This document shows, piece by piece, positions 1 to 11,518 of a DNA stretch of 64,000 nucleotides (position 1 is the stretch's first letter; the number at the start of each line of letters is the position of its first letter). The stretch covers positions 1 through 64,000 of the forward strand of contig MU385924.1 of assembly GCA_022497145.1 (NCBI GenBank). Direction: 5' to 3'. Made by a program: the position numbers and the translations under genes. Below the pieces are notes generated by a model. That model was not told the DNA's origin. It saw nothing but the letters and a program-made list of their open reading frames with translations, and ran no database searches. Source of the stretch: Rostrohypoxylon terebratum. Lineage: Eukaryota > Ascomycota > Sordariomycetes > Xylariales > Hypoxylaceae.

Positions 1-398
1 GATTACACTTGACCTCTACGATTACTGTTACCTTAAAATCAAGACCCCCTTATGAAGCTATACTTACTAAGCCTAAGTATAGGTTCGTCACATTACATGG
101 TGACTACCAAGCCCCCAAGTTTGTCTGAAGAGTAGTATGAAAGACGAGAATTTACATTGCATTTCATGTAATACGTAGCTCTTTCAATAAATTTCTCTTA
201 GTCATTTAGACTTCTATAACCAGGTATACTCAAAGAGCTCACAATCAAGCTGGCCGGTTTACCGAAAGGAATATCAAGATATTGCCCGAATATGTTTTCC
301 AGAATGATACAATTCTCTAGTCTATTCTATGAGATTCTATGCATGAAAGAGCTATGCCAAAGTCTGTGAGTAAGAACGGGTGTATTTGTACGACAAAA
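1..398. other. Intergenic, 3' side of YSA1
   Basis: AT-rich non-coding sequence downstream of the YSA1 stop codon. I see no ORF, repeat or RNA gene in it. Confidence 0.6.
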
Positions 399-1328
399 TC
401 ATGACCACATCTTCGACGTCTCGAGGCCCTCGGCAAACACACCAACCTTTCCATCAATGGCAAATCCTTGTGATTCCAATTTCCTCAATTCCAGATACAC
501 ATCACTCAAAGGCACCCAGAATGTCTCGATGAACTCTCCATCCTCTAGCTGTGGCTTTGGATTTTGGTTCTCCTCTTTAGAATCGTCTATCTTGAGGTGG
601 ATGAGAAAGTTCTTCGATCTATGTTCAAGGTCAGTTTACCAACTTTCATGTGCTAGAACGGAAACAACTTTACCCCGAAGATGCAGGAGCTAGGAGTTGA
701 TTAGCATACGTTACTCGATATAAGTGACTCTTTGATGTGACTTACAACTAAAAAGAATAGGTCGTTTACCCCCACGATCTAGGACTACCTCGCCGATGTA
801 ACCCGTCTCCTCTCTCAATTCCCGTAAAGCGGCTTCCTCGGGGGTTTCGCCTTCATCGACGAGACCAGCCGGGAACTCAATAACGATCTTCCCGGAGGGT
901 GGTCGAAATTGTTTCTCCAGAAGAATTACTGGACCGTTGGACCTGTTGGCGATCACGATCATCTGTACGGCATCCACAATACTGTCTTTTGGCCGTCCAG
1001 CTCGTTGCATCGCCTCCCAATTGCGAGCCTGGCCGTTCTCATCCTCATAGGTGATCCTATACGATTTCTAGTTAGACATGGAGAACAGGACGAACGACAA
1101 AGCATAACGAAAAAAGGGGTAGATGATTGCATCACGTAATGAAACTGATGACATAATGTTTCTGAATTATGTAATCTTTGAGGTAATGACTAACTTGACG
1201 AGATTAAGCCATTTCGCGTCCTTATTCTCCTAGTAAAATTGTTAGCCATTAATTTCCTCGAAGATTAGAGCATTCAGAATACATACTAGCAACTCGGTCG
1301 ATATTATCTTAGCCATCCGCGGCGACAT
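399..1328 (-). CDS. YSA1: ADP-ribose pyrophosphatase (Nudix hydrolase), Ysa1-like
   Basis: The family hydrolyses ADP-ribose and related nucleoside diphosphate sugars to AMP and a sugar phosphate. I assemble five exons (1328-1287, 1229-1195, 1056-746, 689-674, 618-399) into 207 codons with consistent phase, all with GT-AG introns. The product starts MSPRMAKIISTELL and continues with ENKDAKWLNLVK, typical of Ysa1 N-termini. A complete Nudix box lies at about residues 90-112: G-x5-E-x7-R-E-L-R-E-E-T-G-Y, so all the metal-binding glutamates are present. The C-terminus carries the family's LEDGEFIE segment and an AEGLE motif. The start chosen is the ATG that puts AKII close to the N-terminus; the open frame continues upstream, so a longer mitochondrial leader form cannot be excluded. 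The tiny 16-nt fourth exon is the least certain part. Confidence 0.88.
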
Positions 1329-1894
1329 CGTGGAAATTGGGAATTGGTTATCTTGACTCCGTTTGTCGGAATTCTGAGAAACCGGAAATCTGTGTCGTTT
1401 TCTATACCTAAAAAATCGCACAGCCCCCAGCCACACTAGGTTGAGGCTTCGAGGCTTGGCGCAAGGAATAAAGGAGACGAGGTTGAAAAGGGAGAAATGG
1501 AAGAAGGCTATAAAATAAATGTACAAATTTAAATAGGCAATATCGTCGCTAACGCCGAAAAGAGTTACATATATTGAAAAAGGTGTATTTAGATAAGTAT
1601 TGCTTGGATAGTTGGGATGAATCGTGGCGTGGATGTGAAAGTTACAACGTCTTCGGCTACCCCGTCCATTACCTATTTGGGAAATATGTCCATTCCTGGC
1701 CGATTATTGGGGTAAATGAAGTAGCACAGGGGATAATCGAACATATGATTCATAACTCCTTATTTGTAGGAGATTTTCATGACGAGTTTGTTCCACTTAG
1801 GTATTCAGCTAGATCAGCTAACTTCTTAAGGGCATATGAATTGATTTGAATCTGAAGCTGCCTAGACTGAGCCTCCCATCATACACTAATTAGA
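1329..1894. other. Intergenic: YSA1 upstream region and monooxygenase 3' side
   Basis: Contains the presumed YSA1 promoter. The 91-codon open frame at 1574-1849 starts with TTG, has no internal ATG near its start and resembles no family I know, so I do not call it a gene. Confidence 0.5.
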
Positions 1895-3397
1895 TTAACA
1901 TAACGGCGTAATCTTCCCCGTCCTCAATTCCTCCTTGACCAAGGCCGACACCTCATCCCAACGCTCCATCGTATCCGCCTCGGCATCAAACGCATACAAC
2001 CACCTATTGCGCATCTTCACAGACTCAGGATCGATCTCGACACCTTCATCCACATCTTTGAGCGCATTATGCCAGCGATCGCGCAGGTCTTCCCCGTTAG
2101 TCTGACTAGCTCTGGTCCTGGCGAATCTCAACTTCTCATAGCATCTTGTCTGTATATTCGGTTAGATAAAACGCCCTTTTAAAAGGTGAAATTTTGGCTA
2201 GTCTTACTGCCAACGGAACATTATCTTTTCCAGCCAACTTCAAACACACAGCCAGAACGCCTGCGCTTTCCGTCGCCTGGCTTGCGCCTTGAGCACTGGT
2301 CGGTAGGTGGGGGTGACAACTATCGCCCAGCAAAGCAATTTTATGACTCTTGGAAACCCACGTCGGAAGCGGGTCTCGGTAGCATATTTTCCAGTCCAGA
2401 CAAGCCTCCGTCTTGTCGACCGCAGCGCGTATCCGAGGATCCAGGTCTTGCAGCGACTTCTTGACTTCGTCCATGTTACCCTCCTGGAACCATGACTCCT
2501 TAATGACCATGTCTGCCTCATGCGACAATTTGCGCGTCACGATCCAGTTGAACTCGTCGCCATTCCGGAGTGTATTTTGAACTAGATGCGTATCCTTGCC
2601 AATCCTGAGTTGCAGATTGAGCTCTTGATTCACTGATACACACAGCCGTGGGCTAAAAAGGGGGGAAAGTGGTGTATACATACCAAATATTGACACAGTC
2701 ATGATCCACGAACTCTCGACACAGAGGATCTTCCCGCAGATGTCTCCCTGGGAAATATGCTCGATAGCACGAGTATCCGCTGCTTTTTGGCGCATCTTCA
2801 AACCCTAAGACTAGTTCCCTAGCCCGGCTCTTGATTCCATCCGCACCCACCACAATATCTGCTGTCTCTTCTGTCCCATCCGCGAACAACACGCTCGGCT
2901 TCGATTCATCGTATGCAATCACCTCGCGTCCCATCTTGATCTCTATCCCCGCATCTTTTACTGCTTGAATAAAAGCCTCGTGGTAGTCGCCGCGGTGCCC
3001 GATATATCCCGCCATGTCCATAAGCGGCTGCTGCGCGAGGATCTTACCGTCATGCCACCGCCGGATCTGCATGTCAGGTGCCTGGTTGCCGATGCTTGTG
3101 AGTTTGTGGTATAAGTCTTTGCCGCCCCATCGCTCGAGTAACTTGAGCGCGTTTTCGCCTAGTCCGAGAGAGTCGCCGAGACGTCGAAATCCTTTAAGCC
3201 GCTCATACACGACTACTGAGTGCCCGTGGTGCTTGAGAGCGAGCGCGCAGGCGCATCCGCCGAGTCCGGCACCGATAACGATGGCTTGAGATTAGGTAGT
3301 ATTTTTAGCAACATTTCCCTCCGGTTCTTTCTGGCAAGAAAAAGGCAATGTACTTACCCTTAATAGGCTTCTTTTCTAAACTGTCTGTAGTCATCAT
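1895..3397 (-). CDS. FAD-dependent aromatic monooxygenase (salicylate hydroxylase-like)
   Basis: Flavoprotein of the class A monooxygenases (PF01494), which hydroxylate aromatic rings using NAD(P)H and O2. Four exons (3397-3358, 3284-2684, 2604-2208, 2149-1895) give 430 residues in consistent phase. Exon 1 encodes MMTTDSLEKKPIK and leads into AIVIGAGLGG, the GxGxxG dinucleotide-binding fold at about residues 14-23. The DG motif is seen as VGADGIKSRARE, and the second FAD motif as ALLGDSCHPHLP followed by AQGASQATES. Length and motif order match salicylate hydroxylase-type enzymes. The substrate cannot be read from sequence. It is transcribed divergently from the vanillyl-alcohol oxidase gene across about 0.9 kb, so a shared role in phenolic breakdown is a reasonable inference. 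Alternatives are a secondary-metabolite hydroxylase or a zeaxanthin epoxidase-like enzyme. Confidence 0.85.
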
Positions 3398-4289
3398 GCG
3401 AAAGACACTATAACCGCGACACGGACTTTACAGGGCGTTTTGCTCAGAACTGAACATGGTCGTCGAAGAAGCCATTGGGGTTTTTCCATATTTAGAGCCA
3501 GGTCCTTCCATTTTCAGCTCTTACTCATGCCGAAGGGATCCTACATCAGCAGGTCTTCGTTGAGACATATTACCTCTTTTACCATGGTAAATAGTCCTAG
3601 TGTGACGGTAGATCTTCGAGACCCACTTCTCCGGACTTTGTCCCGCACTTTTCGGGAATGCCAAGCCTTTAAGGGGTTTCCCTTTCTCAGCGCTATACAA
3701 TGAGTACGGCACTTGGAATTGTGAAGCCATTGCCCGCCAGGATCGAAATGAATGATAGGACCAAAGAATTTAAATCAGCCCTATCTATATCATTTGCATC
3801 TCTTATGTTACCTAACGCACGTGTGAATGTAGATCGATTATATAGCTTATCGTCGAGGGAACAATGACTTCTTCGTCTTAAACCGTACTTTTGTCACTCG
3901 GCAGATTTAAGACCTATTAGCCGTAAAACATAGCATTTGGTACAGACTAGTTTCTGGTGAGTATTACTCAATGCTTGTTAAACAAGGTACACATCGAGAT
4001 CGGGGATATTGTCGTAAGAAAAAGTGATGCTGCGATACCCCTGGTAGAAACACCAATAGGATACCCCACGGGGAAACATATTTAGCACGAGGTTGCATCT
4101 GCCGAGGGTACCACAACTCCAACCCCGCCTGGGAAGCTAGTGGGCGGAGTACCTAGTAAATATGATCGGAACCAGAGTAATCATGAATAAGAACATGAGG
4201 TTCGCAGGCAGCCGACATATCAGTTTGGCAAGTCGGATTACCTAAGGGCGAAGAGAAAGCTCTGTGGTAACTCAAACACGCACTCGACC
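3398..4289. promoter_or_regulatory. Shared divergent promoter region (monooxygenase / VAO)
   Basis: An 892-bp stretch lies between the two divergent start codons. Short open frames here (about 3440-3730, both strands) show no family resemblance. No individual regulator site was recognised with confidence. Confidence 0.45.
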
Positions 4290-6245
4290 ATGGCATCACA
4301 AACACTCCCAATTATAATCCCATCGCTCAAGGAGAAGCATAGCGGAGCACCATCTCGTTTGAGCCAGGAAGCTAAGGATGCGCATGCCCGCTTGCATTCG
4401 AACCGTACGCTGCCAACCAGCCAGCCAAGGAATAGGCCGGTGCGGCTGCCGCCCGACGTGTCTCTAGAAGAATTTGAGACGGCAGTAAAAGACCTGCGAA
4501 CGGAGATAGGAGATGAGAATGTTGAAGTCAATGATAAACCGCTAGTGGACGGGTGGTACATGGAGCACCCAAACACCCACGATGCGTTTCACATTGCGGA
4601 TCAGGAAGAGCTCGTCAGTAGCGCGACAGTGTATCCTGGGTCAACAGAAGAGGTACAGACTACAGTCCGTTGGGCCAATAAGTATGGTATTCCAATATAC
4701 CCTATTTCCATTGGCAGAAATCTTGGTTATGGCGGTGCGGCGCCTCGTATACCCGGGGCAATAGTGGTCGACCTTGGTAAACGAATGCATCAGGTTATAA
4801 ATATTGACGCGGAGAATGCAAGTTGCGTGGTTGAACCAGGTGTGACCTATTTCAAACTCTATGAAGAAATCCAAAATCGAAATCTACCGTTATGGATCGA
4901 CACACCCGATTTAGGTGGTGGCAGCGTCCTAGGTAACGCCATCGACCGTGGTGTCGGCTATACGCCGTACGGAGACCACTTCGCAAACCACTGCGGCATG
5001 GAACTGGTCCTTCCTAACGGCGAGCTACTCCGAACGGGCATGGGCGCAATGCCGGGTCCAGATGGAGCAGACAACCCTACTTGGCAGTCTTTTCAACATG
5101 CGTTTGGCCCAGCCATCGACGGTATCTTCTCGCAAAGCAATTTCGGAATCGTGACCAAAATGGGATTCCATTTGATGCCGGAAACTGGACATCAGTCGTA
5201 CTGCTTCACCTTCCCGCGCGATGAAGACTTCGAGCAGATCGTAGATCTCATTCGGCCCCTAGCCCAGAAGCGGATCCTGGGAAACATCCCGCAACTACGC
5301 CACGTCATTCAGGAGCTCGGCGTTACTGGAGCGCGGAAAAAGGATTTCCATGACGGGGACGGACCAATGACACGCGAGGAAATTCGGACTGAAGCTTCCA
5401 AGTTACCTCTTGGTGATTGTGCTTGGGTCTTTTACGGAACTCAATATGGGCCTCCTGAGGCTATCGCCGCGCAGCTAGAATTGATTAAAGGAGAATTTGG
5501 AAAGGTCCCAGGATCCCGGTTCTTCTTACCCACCAATCTTCCATCCAACCATTATATCCACGACAGAGCCTCCGTATGCAGTGGTGTACCGGTATTGCGC
5601 GATTTGGATTGGCTCAATTGGGTACCTAATGGTGCTCATTTATTCTTCTCGCCGATTGCGCCAACCCGTGGCAAGGATGCGCGCACGATACACGAGTTGA
5701 TCGTAGAGGCGCATCAAAGGCATGGATTCGACTTGTTCCCGACGCTATGTGTGGCTGGTCGTGAGATCCACGTGAGTACCTGCTTTATCTTCTTAACTCT
5801 CTAGCTTGCGACCTAGAATGCTAATATCACTCGATGCGATTAGTACATCACAAATATCATATATGATCGAGATGACTCCGAAGCTAAAAATCGCGCCATA
5901 CGTAAGTATCATTTAGAGTCTCTTCTCCAAAAATTACTTCTGCCGAAGATGACCTGTCTGCTAATTCGGATTCTAGGCCTCATGCGCGAGATGATAGACA
6001 AGTGCGCTGCGCGGGGATTCGGTGAGTATCGCACACATCTCTTGTTTGCCGATCAGGTAGCTGGCACATACAACTGGAATAAGTCTGCGTTCATGCGGTT
6101 TAATGAGACGATCAAGGATGTGTTGGACCCGAACGGAATTCTGGCCCCAGGTAGGAACGGCATTTGGCCCAAGCGATTCAGAGGAAAAGGGTGGGAACTG
6201 AAAGTTGATGATATTGACTTTACGACAATCTGTCCGCGTCCCTAA
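4290..6245 (+). CDS. vaoA: Vanillyl-alcohol oxidase-type flavoprotein
   Basis: VAO oxidises 4-hydroxybenzylic and 4-allylphenol compounds, passing electrons from FAD to O2 and making H2O2. Three exons (4290-5771, 5844-5901, 5977-6245) give 602 residues. The PCMH-type FAD domain (about residues 105-310) includes YPGSTEEVQTTVRWANKYGIP, ISIGRNLGYGG and DTPDLGGGSVLGNAIDRGVGY. The His of GREIH (residue 494, last codon of exon 1) sits where VAO carries its FAD-linking histidine; that equivalence is by context. The Tyr-Arg pair at 531-532 (EYRTHLLF) matches VAO's substrate-phenolate-binding Tyr503/Arg504. The C-terminus has DPNGILAPGRNGIWP as in VAO. The protein is about 40 residues longer than the 560-residue Penicillium enzyme. 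A 4-cresol- or eugenol-oxidising relative is possible. It is convergent with the next gene, only 104 bp apart. Confidence 0.93.
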
Positions 6246-6349
6246 TGATCCGATATATCAAAGGTAAAGAATCAATATAGTTAGTAAAACGGGGTATCGG
6301 TTGCTTGCCGTCAAAATGCAGTTGGGATCTTTATGAGACGCCCAATCAC

Positions 6350-7498
6350 CTATTTACCATCCCATAGTTTTCTCAAGCCTGACAATCCAATGAATAGGGC
6401 CTCGTCCGTCCTGATAGTTCTGCTTCCTTGCCCGGGCAAGATGTTAACCCAATGGTCAAACAGTTCTTTCGTTCTACCTTTCACAATTCCCATGCCATTC
6501 AACTCCGGGTCGTTTTCGGCCGCATATTCAAGACCTCGAGGACCACCGAACACAATGAGGAGATGTTGGAAGCTTAAGCTATCCTTTCTCTTCTTGTCTG
6601 GGAAGGCCTCGGGTATAGATAGGCCGCGCTCCGATGTGCCGATGCTAAGATCATATCCCCCTTCATAAGCACACTCCTCGAAGACTGATGCGAGAGAACC
6701 ACATCGTCTTACCGAGTAGCCCCAATAATAACCACCTTCTGTGCGTGGTGCTGAAGGGTCTACCGGCTCTGCCTTCGATGGATCGTACTCATCTATTTGA
6801 ACCGTAATGCGGGTCTTGGGGGGCACCTCATGACTAATAGTAACCGGTTCCTTTCTCCCAATATCAACGAGCGTACCTTTTCCGCCCTTGGGCATCCCTG
6901 TCGTAGTCACACCTTCGCAATAAGGAAGCCAGTCAGTTTGGTGAGGATGAGAGGGTATGTCTAAGCTTGCCATGAGACCAGCCTGCTTCAAGTTTGGGTG
7001 AAGTGGTAGCAAGGTTCTGCGCATGAAAGGTGGCATCTCTAAATACTGTAAGAGATGGTCAAGATATCCGCACGGGTCTACATCGCCCGTGTAGCTAGCA
7101 GGATCGACATTTTTGGTACGCGTATCTGGGTGAGAGTCATCGAAAATGATCACTTCATCTATGCTGAAGACAGCAAGGGCACGTGCTATATGAGAGACAA
7201 TGCCAGTTCGCTGATCGTCACGTCGGCAACTGAGTGGTAATATTTAGCAGATGACCAAGAAAGTCTCTCAATTGAGATATAGATATGACTTACGTCGATA
7301 AAACACTTCCGGGAATGGCTACTGATATTGTCCAGTCCCGACCTCCGGATGGCTTAAAGAAAGCTGTCGGTTTTGACGTGTCAACATAATCCCCGTCTTT
7401 TGTAAGTCGACGTTTCTTGAAACAAATTAGATTAAAACTCAATTAAACTCAATGTCTGGATGATTTACCTTTAGCCTATCATTTCCGTATTCCGCCAT
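6350..7498 (-). CDS. SPOUT-class RNA methyltransferase (C9orf114/SPOUT1 family)
   Basis: This is the PF02598 family, alpha/beta-knot methyltransferases related to human SPOUT1. Four-frame evidence resolves into three exons: 7498-7469 (MAEYGNDRLK), 7415-7294 and 7229-6350, giving 343 residues. Recognised blocks are TISVAIPGSVLS near residue 40, IARALAVFSIDEVIIFDD, PFMRRTLLPLHPNLKQAGLM, and the knot region LIVFGGPRGLE with NILPGQGSRTIRTDEAL near the C-terminus. The last carries the SAM-binding loop. The RNA target in fungi is not something I can state. All introns are GT-AG. The start is the ATG 30 nt before the first donor; there is no signal peptide. Confidence 0.87.
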
Positions 7499-7886
7499 TT
7501 TTGAAATTGTAAGAAAGAAAAACGAGGTGGTTATAAAATGATTTCAGATTTTGTAATATTTCATTTTTTGATCAAGAACCCTGCAATCTCTACTCTCTAT
7601 GGTCAAATTGAGTTCCGGAAAATCTACCGGCAGAAACTTACCGCCCCCACTCACCACCTTCCAAGTTCGCTTGGTTTTTGATTATGTAGCATTATGACTA
7701 AGCAAGACCTTACCTAATGGCCGATCTGGACAGCTTTATCTCAGTTCGTTCGTCATCGACAGTCACTTGGGTCTACTAATAACCTAGAAGCATCTATCTC
7801 TGTATTATTGTTATTATTGATTCTCATTGATTCTAACCGCCATTCCAACATTTACGACAGAGGCATAACCAAAAAGTGTGGACAAG
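7499..7886. other. Divergent intergenic region
   Basis: Lies between the divergent SPOUT methyltransferase and thioredoxin genes. AT-rich, with no ORF or repeat of note. Confidence 0.5.
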
Positions 7887-8702
7887 ATGACGGTCAGTAT
7901 CAGCTCTTCGAATGAATGGCAACGTATCTTGGGGTCTTCGACCGTCGTGGTCACTGACTGTAAGTATTTACTCGCCTTGTCGCATCGTCGCGATCTCTCA
8001 TAACTGCTTACAAATGACACCATAGTCTACGCCGACTGGTGCGGCCCTTGCAAGATGATCGCTCCCACATTCGAATCGCTCGCGACGAAATATTCTAAGC
8101 CTGGCCGGATCACCTTCTGCAAAGTGAACGTCGATAACCAACAAGCTATCGCTCAATCCCACGGCGTGCGCGCGATGCCTACCTTCCTCATCTTCAAGAA
8201 TGGATCCGTAATAGAGACGGTCCAAGGCGCGAACCCGCCAGCCTTAACATCCGCCGTAGAGAAAGCCGTCAAGCTAGCCGGTACAAGTGCGCCGGGCGCA
8301 TCATTCAAAACCCCCGGACGAACGTTAGGAGGTAGCCCAGCTTCTTCTAGCACCCCTGCGAGACGGAGTGGTCAAGCTCTTAGTGGCCAGCCGTGGAGAT
8401 TCAGCCCGTTCCATTTCTTCAATGCTATCTTGACCTTCTTCGGATTATACTTCGTGTCACTCTTTTCAGTAGGCTTCCTCCTTACATTTCTAACTTCTAA
8501 CTAGATAGAATGAGTCGTGTGGTGCTGACGATATACTACGTAGTTCGATCCCTACAAAGCAGCCGAAAAATCGCAGTTCAACGTCAACAATGCGGGAACA
8601 CAACCTGCTTTCAACCAAGCAAGGGGTGGTCAGAAAGTCGGCGGACAAGGCAGTTCTGCTCGACCTAGTGGAGTAAGGACGCTGGCTGACTTGGGAAGTT
8701 AA
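7887..8702 (+). CDS. Thioredoxin-domain protein with C-terminal hydrophobic segment
   Basis: Three exons (7887-7959, 8026-8468, 8544-8702) give 224 residues. Residues 1-108 form a classical thioredoxin domain: FYADWCGPCKMIAPTF with the active-site WCGPC at 29-33, VNVDNQQAIAQSHGVRAMPTF with the cis-Pro, and a closing helix. A Ser/Pro/Gly-rich linker follows. Residues 153-172 (starting FHFFNAILTFFG) are strongly hydrophobic and could be a single membrane helix. A polar tail starting FDPYKAAEKSQF follows. The domain is thus probably a disulfide reductase tethered to a membrane, with orientation unknown. The second intron was chosen because it joins LFS to FDPYK in frame; without it the protein stops at 8504, inside the hydrophobic region. 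It has no N-terminal signal peptide and is not a PITH-type TXNL1. Confidence 0.85.
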
Positions 8703-9097
8703 AGATATGGTAATTTGAGTTGCTTAGTTGCTTGTATTGATTGTTTGTAATGTTTAGATTTATGTAGTTCTGCCTCTCCTACACGAATCAGCTCCACGAG
8801 ACGAACATCGATTTTCTTAGTGTTCGTGCATAGAGGTACATAGTGTATTCCTCTTCTCAGCGACTCCGAGCATAGGTACATGGATTCACTGTGGGGCGTA
8901 TTTACAATACCTACCATTTTAGTGGATATAGAGAACTAGGGTCCTCTAAGCTAGTGGATTAGCGCCTAAATTTGATGAAAAAAGTTGCCCACCATGAAGT
9001 AAATATTCGCCAATGATTCATCCATCCCACCTCTTACCTTTTTCTCTATTCAACTTCTTGAGGTGTGGAATACTCAAGGACAAGGCAATCGTGCACA
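8703..9097. other. Intergenic
   Basis: 3' side of the thioredoxin gene and promoter of RSM22. Nothing recognisable beyond AT-rich sequence. Confidence 0.5.
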
Positions 9098-11518
9098 ATG
9101 TTGTCTGCTGCTAGGGCTCAGAGGTCATGTCCTCAATGCAGACTTCGTCTGCTCAATTTATTTGAATACGGCTTCGCCAACCTGCGCCCTGACGCTCCAC
9201 GAACGTTGTCCCGGTCGATATCCAACGTTAGAGCTTTACCATCTGCTCGAAAGAGTAATGCGCGCTTCCTCTCAACAACCAGGCGAAATCTCCAAGATGT
9301 GCAGCCTACTGAGATCAACTCAGGTCCAAGCGATATCGAAATTACAGTGCGACAAGCAAAACGTACTTTCGGTGATACTCTGCCGAAGGATTATCTAAAC
9401 GAAGAGGAATACAAACTCTACGAACGACTTTATGGCGCTCCTTTACGCGAGACTCGACCAGAAGACGTAGCTATACCCACGCCCGAGATTCAAGCCGGAA
9501 TCTTACCACGAGATCCATCTCAAAAGGTGCTGCTACGTGAATCGGAAGACGGGACGATTGAGGAATTTGTATACGAAAGTAATGTCCTTACCTCTGATCT
9601 GGAGGAGCCGGAAAATGCGACGGACCTTGCTTCAATTGAAGCTGCAGAGTTAGAAAGACTCCCTTCCGAGGCCGGATTAACTCATATAAATGCCGTGGCT
9701 AAAAACGAAAGAGAGTACAACACCTTATTGAGGCTGCAAAAGGATTTTGAGAACTCTTTGATACGAGCAGCGCAAGAGGATGAGGCAGAGGAAGAAGAGC
9801 CGATGGAAGAAGAAGAAGTTGAAGAGGAGGACGAAGAGTACGAAGATGAACCAGATGCGAGATTTCAATATTCAACGAGCCGCATTCACAAATACACGAG
9901 AATGGGCGAATGGGGAACATACCCTAGTACTCTCCAGCTCCCCAAAAAAGACTTCGTGGATCCGATCGGCCAGTTACTCACACGAACAGATATCAAGCAT
10001 ATTAAAAATACAGCGGAAGAGGTTTTCGGCGGCGCTGGACTCCCTCATTCGGTTGCTACCCCTCTGTCAAAGAGGAACGTGCCACAGAATCCAGTAGCTT
10101 TGGCGGCTGGTCATCCGAAGATGAGCAACATTGAAGCTGATGCTTACATTGCGACAAACCTACCGGGGATGTATGCTTCTGTTATGGGCATACTAGTAGA
10201 GGTTAGAAAGCGTCTTGGCTCTGAGTGGATCTCTAAGCTCATATCTAGGAATAATGGTGAGGGTCCTCGCATGCTCGATGTTGGTGCAGGCGGAGCTGGT
10301 CTGGCAGCCTGGGAGCAAGTTTTGCAAGCCGAATGGGAACTCATGGCGGAAGGAGGAAAGAGACCAGACCACGGACCACCAGGAAAGAAAACAGTTGTGG
10401 TCGGGTCCGAAACTTTGCGCCAGCGGATATCGCGATTTCTCCACAATACTACATTCCTCCCGCGACTACCCGACTATCTACACTCCGGCGAACAATCCAA
10501 CCAACTCGACGCTAGTGGCAATCCGATGCCAAGAAAGAAATTCGATATCATTATCGCCTCCCATTTGTTGATGCCTCTGAAAAAAGACTTTCAACGCAAG
10601 GCCATGTTGGATAACCTATGGGAATTCCTATCTCCCGAAGGCGGTGTCCTAATTTTGATGGAGAAAGGCCACCCACGAGGTTTTGAGGCTGTAGCAGATG
10701 TCCGTTCCCGAATGCTTAAAGAGTTCATCATCGCGCCCGGTTCTCGGCCAGTTGAGCCTATCGAACTTGAGCCACAGCGAGTTCGCGAAGAGGGCAGGAT
10801 TATTGCGCCTTGCACCAACCATAAAGCATGTCCCATGTACTTGACACCGGGACTGAGCAGCGGAAGAAAGGACTTCTGCCACTTCAACCAACGATACATT
10901 CGACCGCCATTTCTCCAGAAAGTTCTTGGAAGTGCACATCGTAACCACGAAGACATTAACTTCAGCTTTGTCGCCATTCAACGTGGAACATTACCAGACA
11001 TGGAAGCCGTCACCACGTCTGGCCATCCAGAGGATGTAAGCGACCGCGCCTTCAAGGGGTACGAGAAGGCAAAGGAACAACCCGACCCAATGACACTCCC
11101 CCGAAACATCCTTCCTCCTCTCAAGCGCCGTGGTCATGTGACCCTCGACCTATGCACCCCGAACGGCAAGATCGAGAGATGGGTGGTTCCAAGGAGCTTC
11201 AGCAGAGCAGCATACCATGACGCACGCAAGGCGCAGTGGGGAGACCTATGGGCTTTAGGCGCCAAGACTAGAACCCCTAGGAATGTCCGGCTCGGAAGAG
11301 GAGGTCCGGCACCTAACGACGGGGGCGTGCGGGCTCGCCGGGCCGCTCAAGGCGCGAATAAGCCCCGAACCATCAACCTTTCAGCCGACTCGGGTGGTAT
11401 ATACAGCGCTCGTGGTAACACTAGGGGACACATCCCCGTGGAGAGGAGGACTAAGGGAGGGAAGAAGGCCAAGTTGGAGAACTTGTTGCAGGAACTTCGG
11501 GACGAGGGGTTTACTTGA
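9098..11518 (+). CDS. RSM22: Mitochondrial ribosome small-subunit protein / methyltransferase-like Rsm22
   Basis: Rsm22 (PF09243) is a mitochondrial methyltransferase-like factor needed for small-subunit assembly. The uninterrupted frame gives 806 residues from the ATG at 9098; 11 further in-frame codons upstream to an earlier ATG are less likely. The N-terminus is rich in Arg, Ser and Leu with almost no acid residues for about 60 positions, consistent with a mitochondrial presequence. An acidic tract (EEEE/DEEYEDEPD) lies near residues 230-255. The SAM-binding motif LDVGAGGAGLAAWE is near 393-405. A Cys cluster typical of the family (PCTNHKACPMYL then DFCHFNQRY) is near 570-595. The C-terminus has ERWVVPRSFSRAAYHDARKA and a basic tail. 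Its length is greater than yeast Rsm22, mainly at both ends. Confidence 0.93.
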   Translation: MLSAARAQRSCPQCRLRLLNLFEYGFANLRPDAPRTLSRSISNVRALPSARKSNARFLSTTRRNLQDVQPTEINSGPSDIEITVRQAKRTFGDTLPKDYLNEEEYKLYERLYGAPLRETRPEDVAIPTPEIQAGILPRDPSQKVLLRESEDGTIEEFVYESNVLTSDLEEPENATDLASIEAAELERLPSEAGLTHINAVAKNEREYNTLLRLQKDFENSLIRAAQEDEAEEEEPMEEEEVEEEDEEYEDEPDARFQYSTSRIHKYTRMGEWGTYPSTLQLPKKDFVDPIGQLLTRTDIKHIKNTAEEVFGGAGLPHSVATPLSKRNVPQNPVALAAGHPKMSNIEADAYIATNLPGMYASVMGILVEVRKRLGSEWISKLISRNNGEGPRMLDVGAGGAGLAAWEQVLQAEWELMAEGGKRPDHGPPGKKTVVVGSETLRQRISRFLHNTTFLPRLPDYLHSGEQSNQLDASGNPMPRKKFDIIIASHLLMPLKKDFQRKAMLDNLWEFLSPEGGVLILMEKGHPRGFEAVADVRSRMLKEFIIAPGSRPVEPIELEPQRVREEGRIIAPCTNHKACPMYLTPGLSSGRKDFCHFNQRYIRPPFLQKVLGSAHRNHEDINFSFVAIQRGTLPDMEAVTTSGHPEDVSDRAFKGYEKAKEQPDPMTLPRNILPPLKRRGHVTLDLCTPNGKIERWVVPRSFSRAAYHDARKAQWGDLWALGAKTRTPRNVRLGRGGPAPNDGGVRARRAAQGANKPRTINLSADSGGIYSARGNTRGHIPVERRTKGGKKAKLENLLQELRDEGFT

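Noticed and set aside
1574..1849. 91-codon plus-strand open frame
   Set aside because: Starts with TTG, lacks a plausible ATG and has no family resemblance; it lies in the YSA1 upstream region.
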